From positions 62,001 to 126,000 of the forward strand of contig NZ_CAAHFN010000109.1 in the NCBI RefSeq assembly GCF_900961225.1: a stretch of 64,000 nucleotides of DNA, given 5' to 3'. Below the pieces are notes generated by a model. The model saw nothing but the letters and a program-made list of their open reading frames with translations. It made no database searches and had not been told where the DNA came from. Made by a program: the position numbers and the translations under genes. Positions 45,302 to 53,744 of this stretch are shown here, piece by piece (positions within the stretch are counted from its first letter, which is position 1; every line of letters starts with the position of its first letter). This DNA comes from Modicisalibacter radicis. GTDB lineage: Bacteria; Pseudomonadota; Gammaproteobacteria; Pseudomonadales; Halomonadaceae.

Positions 45302-47962
45302 TTAAGCACTCGCTGCCGAGCCGGCAGACACCGAGGCCTTCGGCGAGGCATCGGCCGTTGCGCCGCCACCTCGTGTCGGGCCCTGACGTCTCTCGAAGCG
45401 TAATAGACGCAACGCATTCAGCGTCACCAGTACGGTCGCGCCGGTATCGGCCATGATGGCCAGCCACAATCCGGTCAGGCCAAAGATGGTCGTCAACAGG
45501 AAGACCGCCTTCAGTCCCAGCGCAATGGCGATGTTCTGGCGAATGTTGTTCATGGAAGCACGAGCCAGACGAATCATGGTCGCTATATCGGTCACGCGGT
45601 TGCGCAGCAAGGCGCCGTCGGCCGTTTCCAAGGCAACATCCGTGCCCGACCCCATGGCCACGCCGACGTGTGCGGTGGCCAGTGCAGGTGCATCGTTGAT
45701 CCCATCGCCCACCATGACCACCCGGTCCTTGGCAACCATTTCCTTGATTGCCGTGACCTTGTCGTCAGGCAACAGCCCAGCTTGAAATTCGATACCCAGG
45801 GGGTCAGCAATCGCTTTCGCGGTACGTGGGTTGTCGCCGGTCAGCATCACCGAGCGAATGCCCAGTGACTGGAGATCCTTGATGCCCTCAATGGCGTCCC
45901 TGCGCGGCTCGTCACGCATGGCAATCAGCCCGACGATGGTGCCGCCCCGGAACACCACGACGGAGGTCTTGCCCTGTTCCTCTAGCGCTGCGACCCGCGC
46001 CTTAATAACCTCTGTCAGCACGCCCTGCTCCTCAGCATAGCGTGGCGAACCAACATAGCTGCGATGGCCGTCAACGCTTGCTTCGACACCATGGCCGGCG
46101 ATGACGCGCGCGTCCATCCCTTGGGAAAACGTGATATGGCGTGATTCGGCATGGTTCAGCACCGCCTCGGCGAGCGGATGGCTGGAGCCGGCCTCGACAC
46201 TGGCTGCCAGGGCAAGCACGTCGGCCTCATCGAAGTCATCGGAAGCCGCTTGCACGTCGGTAACGACCGGCTTCCCGGCGGTCAGGGTGCCAGTCTTGTC
46301 GAAGGTCACGAGACTGGCCTTGGCGGTTGACTCGATCACCGCGCCACCCTTCATCAACAGCCCACGGCGTGCCCCAGTGGACAACGACGAAGCGATCGAT
46401 GCCGGCACCGAAATCACCAGCGCGCACGGGCAACCGATCAGCAATAGCGCCAACGCACGATAAACCCATTCACCCCAAACACCACCGAAAAACAGCGGTG
46501 GGATAATCGCAACGAGTAGCGCAGTCCCCACCACAACGGGCATATAGACGCGGCTGAAGCGATCAATGAAGCGCTCGGTGGGCGCACGGGCTTCCTGCGC
46601 TTCCTCGACCAGGCGGATGATCCGCGCGATGGTATTGTCCTCAGGTGCCTTGGTCACTTGAATCCGCAGGACGGCATCATTATTGATGGACCCGGCAAAG
46701 ACCAGTTCGTCCGTGGTCTTGCTCTTGGGTACCGATTCTCCAGTCACCGGCGACTCATCAATGGACGACATTCCTTCAATGATCTGTCCGTCGGCAGGAA
46801 TCCGGTCACCGGGGCGCGCGACGACGATCTGCCCGATCTTCAGATCCGCGGCATTGACCTTGCGGGTGCCCCCCTGCATGTCTTCGACCAGCGCGCTCTT
46901 GGGCACTAGATCACCCAGCGCGCGAATGCTCGAGCGGGCACGATCCGCGGCCACCCCTTCAAGCACTTCGCCGACGGCGAACAGGAAGACCACCAACGCC
47001 GCCTCCTCGGCGGCACCGATGATCAGCGCGCCACCGGCGGCGATGGTCATCAGCATCTCGATGGTGAAGGGCATCCCCGCGCGCGCGGCGGAAAAGGCAC
47101 GTTTCGATACGGGGAGCAGCCCGACCAGACACGCCAGAACGAACCCCCAATAAGCCAGCGACTCCGAGACCACCAGGCGCACCGCCACCGCGGCCAGCAG
47201 CACGGCTCCCGTCATGACCACCAGCCGGCCCTTGCCATGCATGAACCAGCGCTTGGAGGTCGCCGATGCCGCCTCTGCAGTGCCCTCGTCAGCTGTGGCG
47301 CAAGCACCATTCGAGCCATGACCGGTTGAGCCGGTGCGCGGCGTCACACTATACCCGAGCCGCTTGACCGATTTCTCGACGCTATCCGGTGAGGTCAGCT
47401 GCTCATCGAGCTTCAGCGTGAGCGTCTCGTTCATCACCGAGACCTTGATGTTGGAGACACCCGGGAGTTTCTCCACACCACCACGAATTTTCGCCGCGCA
47501 ACTGGCGCAGTCCATACCACCGACCTTCCAACTGAGCGAGCCCTCAGCGTCAGCTGTCGTTACGTCGTCTGCGTTGTCATGACTGTGATCATGGTCGTGG
47601 CAATGGGCGTGATCGTGATCATGGTCGTGGCAATGGGCGTGATCATGCGTGTGGCCATGGCCATCGTCATAGCTGTTTTGTGAATGACGCTCGTGCGGAC
47701 CACTCTCCTGTTCGACGGCAGTAGGCGTGAACTGGACGCCATAGCCAAGCCGCTTGACGGTCTTCTCGACTTGTTCCATCGACGTTCGTTGCGAGTCCAA
47801 CTCGAGCGTCAGCGTCTCCGTTATCACCGAAACGCGTACGTCGGAAACGCCTTTCAGACGCTCCACCGCACCACGGATCTTACCCGCGCAGCTCGGGCAA
47901 TCCATGCCATGAACGGTCCACTGGTAGGTATTATCAGATTGTCTGCCCACTTCATCTGTCAT
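45302..47962 (-). CDS. Zn/Cd/Pb-exporting P-type ATPase (ZntA/CadA-type)
   Basis: The 886-residue inner-membrane pump carries two HMA domains (GMDCPSC at 19-25 and GMDCASC near 153), a long His-rich linker between them, the CPC transmembrane motif (IGCPCALVIS), DKTGTLT phosphorylation site and GDGINDAPALA. The CPC type with ZntA-like surroundings points to Zn, Cd or Pb; copper is less likely. The ATG at 47960-47962 has a GAGGTGG site. A MerR-type promoter lies just upstream. Confidence 0.93.
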   Translation of the reverse strand: MTDEVGRQSDNTYQWTVHGMDCPSCAGKIRGAVERLKGVSDVRVSVITETLTLELDSQRTSMEQVEKTVKRLGYGVQFTPTAVEQESGPHERHSQNSYDDGHGHTHDHAHCHDHDHDHAHCHDHDHSHDNADDVTTADAEGSLSWKVGGMDCASCAAKIRGGVEKLPGVSNIKVSVMNETLTLKLDEQLTSPDSVEKSVKRLGYSVTPRTGSTGHGSNGACATADEGTAEAASATSKRWFMHGKGRLVVMTGAVLLAAVAVRLVVSESLAYWGFVLACLVGLLPVSKRAFSAARAGMPFTIEMLMTIAAGGALIIGAAEEAALVVFLFAVGEVLEGVAADRARSSIRALGDLVPKSALVEDMQGGTRKVNAADLKIGQIVVARPGDRIPADGQIIEGMSSIDESPVTGESVPKSKTTDELVFAGSINNDAVLRIQVTKAPEDNTIARIIRLVEEAQEARAPTERFIDRFSRVYMPVVVGTALLVAIIPPLFFGGVWGEWVYRALALLLIGCPCALVISVPASIASSLSTGARRGLLMKGGAVIESTAKASLVTFDKTGTLTAGKPVVTDVQAASDDFDEADVLALAASVEAGSSHPLAEAVLNHAESRHITFSQGMDARVIAGHGVEASVDGHRSYVGSPRYAEEQGVLTEVIKARVAALEEQGKTSVVVFRGGTIVGLIAMRDEPRRDAIEGIKDLQSLGIRSVMLTGDNPRTAKAIADPLGIEFQAGLLPDDKVTAIKEMVAKDRVVMVGDGINDAPALATAHVGVAMGSGTDVALETADGALLRNRVTDIATMIRLARASMNNIRQNIAIALGLKAVFLLTTIFGLTGLWLAIMADTGATVLVTLNALRLLRFERRQGPTRGGGATADASPKASVSAGSAASA
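47585..47644 (-). repeat. Two perfect 30-bp tandem copies in the ATPase linker
   Basis: Two identical 30-base units lie back to back, each coding DHAHCHDHDH-type residues in the His-rich linker of the P-type ATPase. Copy number may vary between strains and change metal-binding capacity. Confidence 0.85.
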
Positions 47963-47992
47963 GAAAACCACCTCGAAATCATTGATCGACCA

Positions 47993-48023
47993 AACCTAAA
48001 CCCTATAGTGGCTATAGAATCAA
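47993..48023 (-). promoter_or_regulatory. MerR-family (CadR/PbrR/ZntR-type) promoter of the P-type ATPase
   Basis: On the minus strand, TTGATT (-35, 48018-48023) and TAGGTT (-10, 47993-47998) are separated by 19 bases, the long spacer typical of MerR-controlled promoters. The spacer holds the dyad CTATAG-TGG-CTATAG (48003-48017 on the plus strand). The pattern resembles the cad and pbr operators. No merR-type gene is adjacent. Confidence 0.75.
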
Positions 48024-48149
48024 GGCTTGCTGTCATGACTGGTGAGCCGACATGCGAGGCGGACTGCTATTGATTGCCATCTTCGTCGGTCTGTTCAGCG
48101 ATGGTCCGCTGATCGTGTGGTGCTCGCCGCAGCGCCGTTTTCTGCGATC

Positions 48150-48332
48150 TTGGAAGCTTTCTTCTTTACTTCTTTACCAAGAACAAGGCCAAGCAGCGTG
48201 ATCCGGAGATGAAGCAGACCAATAAGGGCAACCAGGGGTATTTCGGTCTGAAGGCCCATAAAGGGGTTGGCCAAGAACCGGGCGCAACGCTTCATCCTGT
48301 TGGGGCTGACCAATCTGGTACTGGCGACATGA
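48150..48332 (+). pseudogene. IS5-family transposase remnant
   Basis: A plus-strand frame reads TKNKAKQRDPEMKQTNKGNQ then GYFGLKAHKGVG, the core of IS5-type transposases (RDPEMHQTKKGNQWYFGMKAHIGVD). In the next frame, AKNRAQRFILLGLTNLVLA ends at 48332, the C-terminal piece. A large internal deletion and a one-base frame change join them. No start codon or intact catalytic parts remain. Confidence 0.75.
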
Positions 48333-48604
48333 TGCGAGGGCCAAGTTGATGGGGCCAGTACGCCTTGAATCTGGCCTGGCAGCCGGATAACCCGGCTGTC
48401 GGGGAAATAAGCCACCTGTGGAGATCAGTAATTAACCGCTGAGAAGCAGGGGTTGCAGTGCTGAGTGCCAAAGGCGCTCGCGATCGAATTGATCAGCGAT
48501 TCCTTTAGCCAGAAACTCAGCGCGCACCGAAGGCATCCGACGCTGATTCAGGCGGCTGAGCCCGAGAACTCTTCGTCGATTCGTCCGCCTGAGACCCACG
48601 GGGC

Positions 48605-49477
48605 TCAGGGAGTCCCATTGGTGTTTTTGGAAGCACGGACATGCTCTTCGAGCTCTTCGAATGTCGGGCGTTCTGCGGTAAAGAGCGCCTTGCGGCCGAA
48701 TTCGACGGCCAGCTGAGGGGCATAACCGTTGAGGCTAGCCATCAATGTGACACGAATGCACTGCAGCATTTTCACAGCCTCGGCCACCTGATGGTGAATA
48801 CGTGCCGCAACCGGGTTGACGAAGCCATAGGCCAGCAAAATTCCTAGGAAAGTTCCGATAAGCGCGTTGGCAATTAGTATCCCCATCTCATCAGCACCCT
48901 GATCTGCCGAACCAAGCGCATGCACCACACCCATAACAGCTGCCACTATGCCAAAAGCAGGCAGGCCATCGCCTACAGCATGCAAGGCATGCGCCGGCAC
49001 TTCTGCTTCATGCTGGAAAGTCTCGATCTCGTGCTCCATGAGAGCATCGATCTCGAACGGGTCCATGTTCCCGCTGACCATGAGACGCAGGTAATCGGTG
49101 AGAAATGCCATGATCATCGGATCGCTGAGCAACCTGGGATACTCCGCAAAGAGCGCACTATTCCCAGGATCATCAATGTCCCGCTCGATAGCCATCATGC
49201 CATCGCGTCGCGCCTTAGAAAGCAGCTTGTACTGAAGGGCCATGAGCTCCATGTACATGTTTTTGTTATACTTCTTCGTCTGTTTGAGCTTGGAAAAGGT
49301 ACGAAAGGTCGCCTTGATCGCCTTACCGTTATTGGCCGCTATGAAGGCACCTATTGCCGCACCGGCAATCATCAGGATCTCAGCAGGCTGATAGAGTGCA
49401 CCGAGATGCCCCCCGATCATCAGATATCCGCCAAAAACCGATACGGTAACTATGATATAGCCCAGAACAAGTAACAT
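48605..49477 (-). CDS. motA: Flagellar motor stator protein MotA (motB absent downstream)
   Basis: The 290-residue inner-membrane stator begins MLLVLGYIIVTVSVFGGYLMIGGHLGALYQPAEILMI, diagnostic for MotA, with four membrane segments. VPAHALHAVGDGLPAFGIVAAVMGVVHALG near 170 is the proton-channel helix region, and VAEAVKMLQCIRV lies late. The ATG at 49475-49477 is the canonical start. motB normally follows directly; here only about 270 bases and an IS5 remnant follow, so motB is lost or moved. IS remnants flank it on both sides. Confidence 0.92.
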   Translation of the reverse strand: MLLVLGYIIVTVSVFGGYLMIGGHLGALYQPAEILMIAGAAIGAFIAANNGKAIKATFRTFSKLKQTKKYNKNMYMELMALQYKLLSKARRDGMMAIERDIDDPGNSALFAEYPRLLSDPMIMAFLTDYLRLMVSGNMDPFEIDALMEHEIETFQHEAEVPAHALHAVGDGLPAFGIVAAVMGVVHALGSADQGADEMGILIANALIGTFLGILLAYGFVNPVAARIHHQVAEAVKMLQCIRVTLMASLNGYAPQLAVEFGRKALFTAERPTFEELEEHVRASKNTNGTP

Positions 49478-49681
49478 AGTGAAACTGCCTTTCATTTGGT
49501 AAGCCAATCACTTAATATCGGCGCCATTCTCCTGAGCTTGAGGGCATGCATCTCCGAGGGGTCGTTTTTCCCGTTAACCCAGCTTATTCATGAAGCAGGG
49601 CTGGAAATGAAGATGGCGAGTATTTTCTCTTGTAGAATCAAGATGTTCCTAGCAGAACACGATTCAAGAAGACTACTCACC

Positions 49682-49851
49682 ATGGGTGAAACCCTAACGA
49701 CCTGGTCGCCCTCGTGCAACGGCTCTGTCCGTGTCGAGCTGAGCGGCCAACGCACCACCAGCGACAGCGGCGCTCTGCTGCTGCGTAAACCCTCGACAAC
49801 AGCGGCGTGACCGAGGCGCTGGAGGACAATCTGGTCGACCGTCGCGCATAG
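49682..49851 (+). pseudogene. IS1380-like transposase N-terminal remnant
   Basis: The sequence reads MGETLTTWSPSCNGSVRVEL and continues SGQRTTSDSGALLLRK; after a one-base frame change, LDNSGVTEALEDNLVDRRA follows and stops at 49849-49851. This matches the start of DDE group 1 (IS1380-type) transposases (SGALLLREALDNSGV). The rest of the gene is missing. Confidence 0.65.
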
Positions 49852-49933
49852 GCTTGCCCTGTAGGGTAGGCACAGCGTGTTGTTTGGGGTAGCATGCCAT
49901 CATTTAACTTTATCTGGTCTATCATAAGCTCCC

Positions 49934-51634
49934 ATGTTAAGAATCCGTCGTTCCCTGCCTCGCACCCGTAAGCTACTGATTTTCGTCCTAGCCGCGCTAG
50001 TTACATTACTAGGCACGCAAGAAATATACTCTGTACTAAAGGCTTATAATAGAGACGACGCCCTCCCTAACGGGGTTAGTTCGCTAAGCGCTGGGCTAGC
50101 TACAGATTTCCAAGCTCAAGCTGACACTACGACAGCTGTTAAAGCCAGAACCAACTATACGGGCCCCGCTCAGGCTTCCACCGGACTCACCAAGACCACG
50201 GCAGGCTCACCGCAAACCTCCCTATTGGCAACAGACGAAGTTGAAGATGCTCGCCTTTTTAAAGTAGTTGTCCAAAACAACGTTGTTCGCGCACCTAGAG
50301 TGTCAAATTCCAGCGCTCACAAGACTAATCCAAAAACCAATAAAAAAGCTAGAAAACTGGAGAGCCAGTCGCTACATATGGCGATCAGGCTTCCCGGCTC
50401 GCCATTTGGACCCAATGGTAGCGAAGCTGGTGGTAGTTCCAGTGATGGCTTATCTGTCGATCTAATACATAACGATGAAAAAGTAGACCTGGAAGAAGAA
50501 CTGGTAGCCAACGAAAAATACGCTCCATCTTGGGAAACTTATACCATTCAAGCTGGCGACACCTTCGCGGACATGGCCGAACGCACCCTGGGTCTAGGCT
50601 ATAGTGAAGTTATGCAGCTTCTCAAAAAAATCCCGGACAAAAAGACGTTCACTCGCTGGCGCGTCGGTGATAGCTTTGACTTTAAGATCAACGAATCTGG
50701 TAAATTATCAGCACTCCGAATCATGGAGGATGGTCGTTCGGGCCTTCTAATTGAACGCGGTGACGACAGCAAGAGCTTTGAGGTTACTCGTTTTGAAAAA
50801 GTGGCTCAGACAACGGAGCGACTATATGCAGGTATTGTCAATGGCAGTTTTGCTCAGTCAGCTAGCGCCACTGGCCTATCTTACTCAGAGGTATTGGAGC
50901 TGAGTAACCTACTATCAAAAAAAATAAATTTTCGTCGCGACACCCGTCGTGGAGATCAGTTCCAAGTTTTGGTAGAAGTCGCCATGATCGAGGGTCAGGA
51001 TACTGATTCGCGAATCCTAGCCGCTCACTACGAAGGCGCCAAAATAGATTTGGCTGTCGTCAGAAACCCTACTGATGACAATTTTTACACCCCTGAAGGC
51101 TACAGTCTTTCTCCAGCTTTTAACCGTAAGCCATTTAAAGGCAACTACAGGATAAGCTCGTCATTTAACTTGAGGCGGAAACACCCGATCACCGGCCGTG
51201 TTAGCCCGCATCGAGGCACTGACTTTGCGGTAATTACTGGCACGCCAATCCAGTCTCCAGCAAATGGGCGTGTAGTCAAATCGGCCTATCAGGCAAATGG
51301 CGCGGGGAACTACGTTGTGATCCGCCATGATAACGGCTACAAGACTCGTTACATGCATCTATCCAAGCGTTTGGTATCTGAGGGTGAGCGCGTCTCCATA
51401 GGTCAAAAGATTGCACTATCCGGAAACACTGGCCGTAGCACGGGGCCGCATCTCCATTATGAATTAATGATTAATAACAGCCAAGTCGACGCCATGCGTG
51501 TCCAGTTACCGGAAGGCAAGCGTTTATCTGGACAAGCATTAGTAGCCTTTAAAAAGGACGCTAAGCAGTTTTTAGCTCAGCTCGATCACGATACAACTTC
51601 ATCTATGGTTGCGAGCCGATCGAAACAACCCTAA
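49934..51634 (+). CDS. M23-family murein endopeptidase, MepM/YebA-like, foreign base composition
   Basis: The 566-residue protein has one N-terminal membrane segment (about 13-29), a Ser/Thr-rich linker to about 190, a LysM/OapA-like region (YTIQAGDTFADMAERTLGLGYSEVM near 213), and an M23 catalytic domain with HRGTDFA (His, Asp), RYMHLS and HLHYEL zinc and catalytic residues. It should cut peptidoglycan crosslinks in the periplasm. Its GC content is clearly lower than that of neighbours and codons such as CTA, ATA and AAA are frequent, suggesting transfer. It follows the IS1380-like remnant. Confidence 0.88.
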   Translation: MLRIRRSLPRTRKLLIFVLAALVTLLGTQEIYSVLKAYNRDDALPNGVSSLSAGLATDFQAQADTTTAVKARTNYTGPAQASTGLTKTTAGSPQTSLLATDEVEDARLFKVVVQNNVVRAPRVSNSSAHKTNPKTNKKARKLESQSLHMAIRLPGSPFGPNGSEAGGSSSDGLSVDLIHNDEKVDLEEELVANEKYAPSWETYTIQAGDTFADMAERTLGLGYSEVMQLLKKIPDKKTFTRWRVGDSFDFKINESGKLSALRIMEDGRSGLLIERGDDSKSFEVTRFEKVAQTTERLYAGIVNGSFAQSASATGLSYSEVLELSNLLSKKINFRRDTRRGDQFQVLVEVAMIEGQDTDSRILAAHYEGAKIDLAVVRNPTDDNFYTPEGYSLSPAFNRKPFKGNYRISSSFNLRRKHPITGRVSPHRGTDFAVITGTPIQSPANGRVVKSAYQANGAGNYVVIRHDNGYKTRYMHLSKRLVSEGERVSIGQKIALSGNTGRSTGPHLHYELMINNSQVDAMRVQLPEGKRLSGQALVAFKKDAKQFLAQLDHDTTSSMVASRSKQP

Positions 51635-51809
51635 AAAAAGCTAGCATCCTTCTCTGCCTTCAAGCTTTCGGCTGCGAGGAGTAACAAAGCAGCTGACTCC
51701 CTGTACTGGAAGAGGTGAACTAAAAACGCATCAGCCTGGGCAACCAGAAAAACTTTAACAAAATTAACAAATCGCGAGGTGCTTAACCCACGATCAAGAA
51801 TGGCTATAT

Positions 51810-52592
51810 TTAATATTTTAAAACAACCTTTATTCTATCTTCATGAGACTGCATTGATTGCGCCTCATCCAGCTGTCGGCCGGTCTCGGCGTCGGTGACG
51901 ATGATATCGAACTGATCGAGGTCGGCGAAGAACGCCGGGCGAATGACCCCCAGCTTGCTGCCATCGGTGACCAGGATGCGCTGACCGGCGCTGGCGATGG
52001 CCGCCCGCTTGGGCACCACCTCGTGGAAATGAAAGCAGCTTACGCCTTTCTCGGGGTGGATGCCCGCCGCCGATATGAATGCCTTGTTGATGCCCAGACG
52101 GCTGATGGCCGCCGGCATGGCGTCGCTCTCGAACGATGACGACGAGGCATGGAAGAGCCCGCCGAGCAGTACCAGCCGCACATTGGCCAGATGACCGACC
52201 GCATTGGCGACATTGAGCGCATAGGTGACGACGGTCAGTTGCTCGAAGTTCCCCAGGGCGCCCACCAGCGGCATCAAGGTGGTACCGCAGTCGATGAACA
52301 GCGAATCGCCCTCGTCGATGAAGCTCGCCGCACGCTGACAGAGCCGCTGCTTGGCCAGCGGATGACTGCCCTTCTGCTCGTCGAGGTCGTAGAGCGGCGC
52401 GAACTGCGGATCGCCGGCCATCATCAGCCGGCCGCCGAGAAAGGTCATGGTGCCGCCGCTGGCCGCGACATCGCGACGGATGGTCATTTGTGAAACGCCG
52501 CACAGCCGCGCGGCATCGGCCAAGCGCAGCGTGCCGCCGCTGGCCAGCGCCTGCTGCAATCGCGCCAGGCGTATCGCGCTTTGCCCCTTCAT
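51810..52592 (-). CDS. deoR: DeoR-family repressor of nucleoside catabolism
   Basis: The 260-residue protein has an N-terminal winged helix (RLQQALASGGTLRLADAARLCGVSQMTIRRDVAA, residues 10-45) and a DeoR sugar-phosphate sensor domain with FIDCGTTLMPL near 98. DeoR of E. coli answers to deoxyribose 5-phosphate. It is divergent from tsx and the deo genes, and two TGTTA-N6-TAACA-like operators lie between, so it almost certainly represses them and perhaps itself. Confidence 0.9.
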   Translation of the reverse strand: MKGQSAIRLARLQQALASGGTLRLADAARLCGVSQMTIRRDVAASGGTMTFLGGRLMMAGDPQFAPLYDLDEQKGSHPLAKQRLCQRAASFIDEGDSLFIDCGTTLMPLVGALGNFEQLTVVTYALNVANAVGHLANVRLVLLGGLFHASSSSFESDAMPAAISRLGINKAFISAAGIHPEKGVSCFHFHEVVPKRAAIASAGQRILVTDGSKLGVIRPAFFADLDQFDIIVTDAETGRQLDEAQSMQSHEDRIKVVLKY

Positions 52593-52661
52593 TGGCTCTC
52601 CCCGTTGATGCTCAATGGCCCGATTGTTACCCAGATCGCCGCAAATCCCCAGCTTTGACGT

Positions 52662-52730
52662 TTGACAGCGCTCCCGGGTTGCGGCTATTCATGTTATTAA
52701 AATAACATTTGCGTGTTACCTGAATAACAC
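52662..52730 (+). promoter_or_regulatory. tsx/deo promoter with tandem DeoR-like operators
   Basis: TTGACA (52662-52667) and TATTCA (52686-52691) are 18 bases apart. Two 18-base inverted repeats follow: ATGTTATT-AA-AATAACAT (52691-52708) and GTGTTACC-TG-AATAACAC (52713-52730), 22 bases centre to centre, two helical turns. Both keep the TGTTA-N6-TAACA core of the E. coli DeoR site. They overlap or follow the -10 box, which fits repression. Confidence 0.75.
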
Positions 52731-52823
52731 CCTGAACGCTCACGACGACGGCCGCCGCGCCGCGCAGTGCGGTCGTGATCCTTCATTGCGCGTGACAACT
52801 ACAACACCCAAGGAAACTGCCCC

Positions 52824-53642
52824 ATGCTGAACGCCTCCCTTCGCCGTCTTGCCCCGGCCTTCTCCGGTGGCGCGCTACTCGCCGTCAACGCCCTGCCCGC
52901 CAACGCCGCCGGCCTCGACCCGCTGTGGTCGTTCGCCAACGTCTCGGTCAATTACCTCGACTGGTCGGATGGCACCGAACAGCGTACCGAGACCAATGCC
53001 GCCAAGGGCGACTTCTTCTATCTCGAACTGGAAGGCGGGGTCGGCTTCGACTGGGGCGAGTTCTACGGCTTCTACGATTTCGAGAACCCGCACAACGACC
53101 AGCTCGAGGAGGACGGTCGCGACAACCGGCGCAGCGCCGCCAAGGTGACCTCGCACATCTATCTCGGCGACACCCCCTTCTCGCTGTATTTCCACGTCTA
53201 CGACTTCCGCGACTACGGCTACGACAGCGAGGAGCAGGACCGCGTCGTCGGCTTCGGCTATCGCCACACCTTCGACAACGGGCTGTGGTTCAAGCCGTTC
53301 GTCGGCAAGGCCTGGGTGGAAAGCCAGTCCAGCGCCTACAGCGGCGAGAACGGCTACATGCTGGGCTGGGTGCTGGGTTACGACTTCCAGGCTCATGGCG
53401 AGGATTTCAGCATCACCAACTGGCACGAGCAGACCTTCGACCGCGACGACGCGTATCTCGAGGAGAACTACGTCAACGGTCCGGCCGGCAGCCTGGGTAC
53501 CAATGGCGCCGTGGCGCTGTGGTGGCACCCGGTCGAGGCCATCACCACCGGGGTCCAGTACCGCTACTCCAACAACAAGCTGGGCACCGCGGATCACTAC
53601 CAGAACGCGATAATCTACACGCTGAAATACAACTTCCTTTGA
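52824..53642 (+). CDS. tsx: Nucleoside-specific outer membrane channel Tsx
   Basis: The 272-residue protein has a signal peptide (residues 1-28, ending NALPANAAG) and a beta-barrel with alternating aromatic strands; NVSVNYLDW, FYGFYDFEN and TLKYNFL (C-terminal aromatic Phe-Leu) match Tsx. It lets nucleosides through the outer membrane. First gene of the nucleoside module, followed by nupC after about 100 bases. Confidence 0.9.
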   Translation: MLNASLRRLAPAFSGGALLAVNALPANAAGLDPLWSFANVSVNYLDWSDGTEQRTETNAAKGDFFYLELEGGVGFDWGEFYGFYDFENPHNDQLEEDGRDNRRSAAKVTSHIYLGDTPFSLYFHVYDFRDYGYDSEEQDRVVGFGYRHTFDNGLWFKPFVGKAWVESQSSAYSGENGYMLGWVLGYDFQAHGEDFSITNWHEQTFDRDDAYLEENYVNGPAGSLGTNGAVALWWHPVEAITTGVQYRYSNNKLGTADHYQNAIIYTLKYNFL

Positions 53643-53744
53643 GGCTTAATGGGCGGGCCCGGCCTCCTCGGCAGAGACCGGCCCCGTCTCGATGACGCGT
53701 GACGAACCGTTCGAGCTGACAAGACGTTAACAAAGGGAAGACCC

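Noticed and set aside
47585..47644. Direct repeats that could look like a small CRISPR
   Set aside because: The units are back to back without spacers and lie inside a coding region for a His-rich linker.
48095..48415. A 106-codon minus-strand frame near the ATPase promoter as a regulator gene
   Set aside because: It has no helix-turn-helix or metal-binding features and is opposite the IS5 remnant.
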